A stretch of 64,000 bases of DNA from NCBI RefSeq assembly GCF_042665095.1, contig NZ_JBHTBV010000002.1. One strand, 5' to 3'. The translations under genes were made by a program, and so were the position numbers. Below the pieces are notes generated by a model. That model made no database searches. It had not been told where the DNA came from and saw only the letters and a list, made by a program, of their open reading frames with translations. Source of the stretch: Gordonibacter pamelaeae. GTDB taxonomy: Bacteria > Actinomycetota > Coriobacteriia > Coriobacteriales > Eggerthellaceae. How positions within the stretch are numbered: the first letter of the stretch is position 1; every line of letters begins with the position of its first letter. Positions 60,445 to 64,000 of this stretch are shown here, piece after piece.

Positions 60445-61701
60445 ATGTCGGGAAGAAGCTCATTGTCCGGCATAGGGTCGGTGGAGAAGACGGGAAGGAA
60501 GAACACGTGGCGCATCAGGGTCGCGCTCGGCAAGGACCCCGTGACGGGCAAGTACAGGAAGTCGCCCAGCCGCACCGTGCACGGCACCAAGTCGGAGGCG
60601 ACCAAGGCGCTGATGGAGTACCGCGCCGAGATCATGGACGCCTCGGCGGTGAGGCCGAGCGACATCACCATCGGGGAATACGCGGTGCGCTTCCACGAGG
60701 AGCGCGAGCACGAGTTCAGGAGCCCGCTCGCGTGGAACCGGGAGGCCTACGAGATCAAGCGGATAGCCGAGGCCTTCGGCGCGTACCGCCTGCAGGAGCT
60801 CGACACCCTCACCCTGAGGAGCGCCTACTCCAGGATGCGCAAGGAGGGCGCGACCGAGAGCAGGCTACACCGCGTCCACCAGAAGCTCTCCCAGATCATG
60901 AACCAGGCGGTCGACGACGGGCTCGTCGCCAAGAACCCCTGCTCCCCCATATCCATACCCCGGCCGAAGCCCAAGGAGAGGCACAGCCTCACGGTCGACG
61001 AGGCGCAGAGGCTCAACTCCATCATCCTCGGGCTCCCGGCGAGCGCCCCGCACTGCGCGGTGCTGCTCGCCCTGCACACGGGCATGAGGCGCGGAGAGGT
61101 GCTCGGCCTCACATGGGAGCACGTGCACTTCGACAAGCGCAGGCTCTACGTGGCGCAGCAGTACGCGTGCGACAAGGTCCCGCGGGACCCGAAGAGCAAG
61201 AAGAGCAAGCGCTGGATATCCCTCGACAGCGAGATCGTCGCGTACCTAGAGGAGTGGAAGCGGACGCAGAGGATCGAGCTCGAGAACAGGAAGCGCAGGC
61301 TCGACCGCGAGGACACGGACGCGATAGCGATCCTGCAGACGGAGAAGAGCCCCGTCGTCACCAACGTCTACGGGGGATACTACGACCCGAACATCTTCGG
61401 GAGGTGGTTCCGCGAGTTCTGCGTGGAGAACGGCTTCGGCGAGCAGGGGCGCGCGATCAGGTACGTTGACTCGCGCGGAATCCCCCGCATCAAGAGGACG
61501 GGCTACGAGGGCCTGAAGTTCCACGAGCTCCGGCACACCCAGGCGACGCTCCTCATAAGCAACGGGGCGGACATCAAGACCGTGCAGAACAGGCTCGGCC
61601 ACAGCACCGCGGCGCTCACCATGGACATCTACGCGCACGCCATCGAGCAGAACGACCGCGAGGCGGCCGACGAGATCGGCGAGCTGCTGGGCGGCGAGTA
61701 G
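60445..61701 (+). CDS. Phage/island tyrosine integrase
   Basis: 418 residues. An N-terminal arm-type domain (RKNTWRIRVALGKDPVTGKYRK), a SAM-like core-binding domain (about 85-190) and a catalytic domain with R in HTGMRRGEVLGLTW, HELRHTQATLL (HxxR), LGHSTAALTMDIYAH (H and the nucleophile Tyr). AAAGGAG lies six bases before the ATG. Codon use is clearly unlike the host genes in its many AGG arginine codons. It should recombine at the tRNA 3' end to its left. Confidence 0.93.
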   Translation: MSGRSSLSGIGSVEKTGRKNTWRIRVALGKDPVTGKYRKSPSRTVHGTKSEATKALMEYRAEIMDASAVRPSDITIGEYAVRFHEEREHEFRSPLAWNREAYEIKRIAEAFGAYRLQELDTLTLRSAYSRMRKEGATESRLHRVHQKLSQIMNQAVDDGLVAKNPCSPISIPRPKPKERHSLTVDEAQRLNSIILGLPASAPHCAVLLALHTGMRRGEVLGLTWEHVHFDKRRLYVAQQYACDKVPRDPKSKKSKRWISLDSEIVAYLEEWKRTQRIELENRKRRLDREDTDAIAILQTEKSPVVTNVYGGYYDPNIFGRWFREFCVENGFGEQGRAIRYVDSRGIPRIKRTGYEGLKFHELRHTQATLLISNGADIKTVQNRLGHSTAALTMDIYAHAIEQNDREAADEIGELLGGE

Positions 61702-61735
61702 CATGCCGAAGCAGCTTCGCTGCCTACTGCACAAA

Positions 61736-61783
61736 AAGCCATAATCATCTATGATTATCTATAGTTTTTGGTGTTTATGGCTT
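61736..61783 (+). promoter_or_regulatory. Nested inverted repeats upstream of abiEi
   Basis: Outer perfect 9-bp inverted repeat AAGCCATAA ... TTATGGCTT (61736-61744 and 61775-61783) and, inside it, the palindrome TAATCATCTATGATTA (61742-61757), just before the abiEi start. AbiEi antitoxins bind inverted repeats in their promoter and repress it, so these are likely operators. Confidence 0.6.
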
Positions 61784-61792
61784 GGAGAGCAT

Positions 61793-62338
61793 ATGACGAT
61801 GACGTACAAAGACGCCCTGGAGAAGTACGGGAGCAGGTACCGCCTGAGAAAGGCCCTCTCGGAAGGAAGGGTAATCAGGCGATCAAGGGGCCTGTACGCG
61901 CAGGCAGACGACCCCGAGTCCCCCCTCGCCGACATAGCTGCCAGATACCCTGGCGCCATCCTGACTGGGGCGACGGCACTCTACCTCCACGGCCTCGTCG
62001 ACATGCCCCCCGAGACGATAGACGCGGCGACGGCGACCGGTACTACGAAGATGGTCGTCCCCGGAATACGCCAAACCTTCGTGCGCCCGGACGCGCTCGG
62101 GGTCGGGAGGACCGAGATGGAGGCCGACGGCGCGCGCGTAGCCGTGTACGACAAGGAGCGGATGCTCCTTGAGCTCATGCGCACGAGGAACAAGCTGCCC
62201 TACGACCTGTACCGCGAGGCCGTGCGGTCGTATCGACGGGAGGCAAATGATTTGGATATATACAAGCTGCAGGACTACGCCGAGGCGATTCCCAGGGGAA
62301 ACGCCTACCTGAACCGAGCTATGGAGGAGGTGTTCTGA
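61793..62338 (+). CDS. abiEi: AbiEi-family antitoxin/regulator
   Basis: 181 residues. The N-terminal winged helix (KDALEKYGSRYRLRKALSEGRVIRRSRGLYA) is the AbiEi antitoxin domain, followed by the C-terminal DUF-type half with GAILTGATALYLHGLVDMP and VYDKERMLLELMRTR. AbiEi proteins repress their operon and neutralise the AbiEii toxin without a stable complex (type IV system). GGAG lies five bases upstream. The stop overlaps the toxin start by one base (TGATG). Confidence 0.9.
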   Translation: MTMTYKDALEKYGSRYRLRKALSEGRVIRRSRGLYAQADDPESPLADIAARYPGAILTGATALYLHGLVDMPPETIDAATATGTTKMVVPGIRQTFVRPDALGVGRTEMEADGARVAVYDKERMLLELMRTRNKLPYDLYREAVRSYRREANDLDIYKLQDYAEAIPRGNAYLNRAMEEVF

Positions 62339-63141
62339 TGGACCTTTCCGAAATCAGAAGACATTACATCTCGGAGGGGTACTCCACACTCAACGCCTCC
62401 GCAAAGACGTGTCAGGACGTCGTCCTCGCCAAGATCGCCGCCTCCCCTCTCAAGGAGAACGTGACCGTCAAGGGCGGCGTCCTCATGTGCGCCATATCGG
62501 GCAGCAAACGCCGGGCGACGCAGGACATAGACCTCGACTTCGTCCGCTACCCGATAAGCGACGAGGCAATCCGGTCGTTCATAAGGACGCTGTCCGCGGT
62601 CGACGACGGAATCGCTGTGGACATCGTGGGAGGGATAGAGGAGCTCTCACAGCAGGACTACAAGGGCAAGCGCGTCAGGATCAAAATGTCGGACGGGAGG
62701 ACCTCCCTCGAAAGCAAGCTCGACCTCGGCGTGAACGCAAGCCTGTCGATGGAGCAGGACGAGTGCTGGTTCGACATCGCCCAAAGCGACGAGGACATCT
62801 GCCTTCTCGGAAACTCCAAGGAACAGATCTTCGTCGAAAAGCTGGTCTCGCTCCTCCGGCATGGCATACGAAGCACTCGGTTCAGGGACCTCTATGACAT
62901 GTACTACATAGGCAACGCAGCGTCGCTTGACCAGTCCCGCCTCAAACGCTATATCGAAGGCGAGATCATCGACAATCCCGACATGTGGGACGACAGCATG
63001 GAAGACATCGCGACGAGAGTTGGGAGAACCCTTTCCAACAGGCAGTTCATCGCCCGCATGAAGACCTCGCATCGCGACTGGATAGGCAAAAGCGCCGAAG
63101 AGGTCGCACGGTGGCTACCATCGTTTCTCCGCCAACTGTAG
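62338..63141 (+). CDS. abiEii: AbiEii-family nucleotidyltransferase toxin
   Basis: 267 residues. The nucleotidyltransferase site is VKGGVLMCAISGSKRRATQDIDLD, i.e. the GG...DxD motif of the DUF1814 family, with the later KEQIFVEKLVSLLRHG and RFRDLYDMYYIG. The related MenT toxins add nucleotides to tRNA 3' ends; AbiE blocks phage spread. It is coupled to the antitoxin by overlapping codons. Its cargo position next to an integrase suits a mobile-element stabiliser or defence module. Confidence 0.9.
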   Translation: MDLSEIRRHYISEGYSTLNASAKTCQDVVLAKIAASPLKENVTVKGGVLMCAISGSKRRATQDIDLDFVRYPISDEAIRSFIRTLSAVDDGIAVDIVGGIEELSQQDYKGKRVRIKMSDGRTSLESKLDLGVNASLSMEQDECWFDIAQSDEDICLLGNSKEQIFVEKLVSLLRHGIRSTRFRDLYDMYYIGNAASLDQSRLKRYIEGEIIDNPDMWDDSMEDIATRVGRTLSNRQFIARMKTSHRDWIGKSAEEVARWLPSFLRQL

Positions 63142-63174
63142 ACCTTTCAGATAGTAAAAAAGCTGGAGATGGCT

Positions 63175-64000
63175 ATGAGTATACTGAACGAATTTCTCCC
63201 GAGACTTCAATACAAAACACTGATGCCCTATGACCCCTACGAAGGGACGGCGTATCACTACACATCCTTAGGAAACGTCAATTCCATTCTGCTTCGCGAC
63301 GATTCAGTTAGTCTCTGGGCAAGCCGATACGACTGCCTGAACGACGCTTCCGAAGGAACGCTGCCGAAGATGCGATTCGAGCAAGCATGCAGTAGGCTCA
63401 GGAAATCGGGAAAGATAGACGACAAGTTCTTCGAACTAATCAAGGACGTTCAGCCCAACCGGACAAAGCTCTTCCTGACAAGATCTGAAGATCAGATCAG
63501 ACTGGTGCGAGGTGATTTCAGAAGGTACGTCGTCTCCTTCTCGGAGGATCCCGACGCACTGGCGATGTGGAATTACTACTCCAAGGGAAATCGCTATGAG
63601 GGGATGAACATCGGAATCGATATCGGCTCGATGAAGGGATTCCTGGATTCCACCTTGAACTTCGACGGGTCAGTGGAGGTGCAAACAGCGAAAGTCGTCT
63701 ACAACGAGGAGGAACAGATAAGCATCATCGAAAAGGCTATCCTGGATTTGAGAGAGCACTGCGAACCCAGATACGAATCATCGGTGGGATACTGCATCGG
63801 AACCCTTCTCTCCAATCTGAAGCCGGTGCTCAAGCTCGAATGCTTCGAGCACGAGAAGGAGGTCCGCCTGTTCGTAGATATTCTCAACAAGCCCCAGAAC
63901 AAACCCACCGTGAAGTACAGGACCAACGCCGGATTCATAATCCCTTATATCGAGCTCGGTTTCGGCAAAAGCTCGGTAAGAAGCATCATGCTCGGTCCGA
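63175..64000 (+). CDS. DUF2971-family protein (3' end outside window)
   Basis: Open frame from MSILNEFLPRLQYKTLMPYD to the window end (275 codons visible). The pattern YHYTSLGNVNSILLRDDSVSLWASRYDCLNDASEG, then VSFSEDPDALAMWNYYSKGNRYEGMNIGID, is the DUF2971 signature (an HYT start, NDxxE and W-x-x-Y). Function unknown; these genes are frequent on mobile elements. GGAG lies six bases before the ATG, 33 bases after the toxin gene. Its GC content is distinctly lower than the rest of the window, a sign of recent transfer. It may be co-transcribed with abiE. Confidence 0.75.
   Translation, partial: MSILNEFLPRLQYKTLMPYDPYEGTAYHYTSLGNVNSILLRDDSVSLWASRYDCLNDASEGTLPKMRFEQACSRLRKSGKIDDKFFELIKDVQPNRTKLFLTRSEDQIRLVRGDFRRYVVSFSEDPDALAMWNYYSKGNRYEGMNIGIDIGSMKGFLDSTLNFDGSVEVQTAKVVYNEEEQISIIEKAILDLREHCEPRYESSVGYCIGTLLSNLKPVLKLECFEHEKEVRLFVDILNKPQNKPTVKYRTNAGFIIPYIELGFGKSSVRSIMLGP

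Overview
The window is high-GC DNA (roughly 65%, lower in a few islands) with short intergenic gaps, many stop/start-overlapping operons, a Tat-exported soluble flavoprotein reductase, a hybrid-cluster protein, a 2-hydroxyacyl-CoA dehydratase-type activase and no respiratory or biosynthetic backbone genes. Together this looks like an anaerobic gut actinobacterium of the Coriobacteriia, most like Eggerthella or a close relative (inference from gene content and style; no marker gene is present).

Layout. 1-10013: a minus-strand phosphonate operon phnD-C-E-E-G-H-I-J-K-M-L (uptake plus C-P lyase core), preceded by an array of 11-bp-phased repeats that looks like a PhoB/PhoP-type operator. 10292-10661: a small convergent locus that I read as a type I toxin-antitoxin pair (48-residue membrane peptide against a short antisense RNA). 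10696-17856: a frameshifted aldo/keto reductase, a LysR/TDT-exporter divergent pair, a small alarmone synthetase, and a MerR regulator next to a Tat flavoprotein whose promoter has the 19-bp spacer typical of MerR control. 17996-21493: a GGDEF-EAL-PAS-GGDEF protein with a 13-G tract at its 5' end (possible phase switch). 21642-32390: MazG, a rubrerythrin-VIT iron/manganese transporter, Hcp with a divergent Crp/Fnr regulator, an isochorismatase-like hydrolase, an rRNA/tRNA methyltransferase, a DHA2 efflux pump, a DUF2064 protein and a Usp protein. 32721-38603: a redox/sulfur cluster (disulfide reductase, its broken paralog, two rhodaneses, an MFS pump, a zinc ribbon peptide, an aquaporin) in which three promoters share CTGTTA-type operators. 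38691-44790: two LysR paralogs, a three-gene CoA-dehydratase-type activase set, a nitroreductase. 44791-45730: gene-free DNA with a perfect parS palindrome. 45731-51776: htpG under a CIRCE element, an SGNH hydrolase, an NSS symporter, DUF4177, RarD. 52065-59929: a two-gene restriction-modification system, an enolase-superfamily enzyme and a frameshifted helicase-nuclease. 60146-64000: the left end of an element integrated in an initiator tRNA gene, carrying an integrase, an AbiE type IV toxin-antitoxin pair and a DUF2971 gene that runs off the window.

The window also carries several families of interspersed DNA: a 164/206-bp structured repeat (two copies, each directly after a stop codon), two ~150-bp elements with near-perfect terminal inverted repeats, REP-like palindromes (one inside the 3' end of phnJ), and a 101-bp inverted-repeat element. 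These, the type I toxin locus, the G-tract and the shared operators are the most promising things to follow up.
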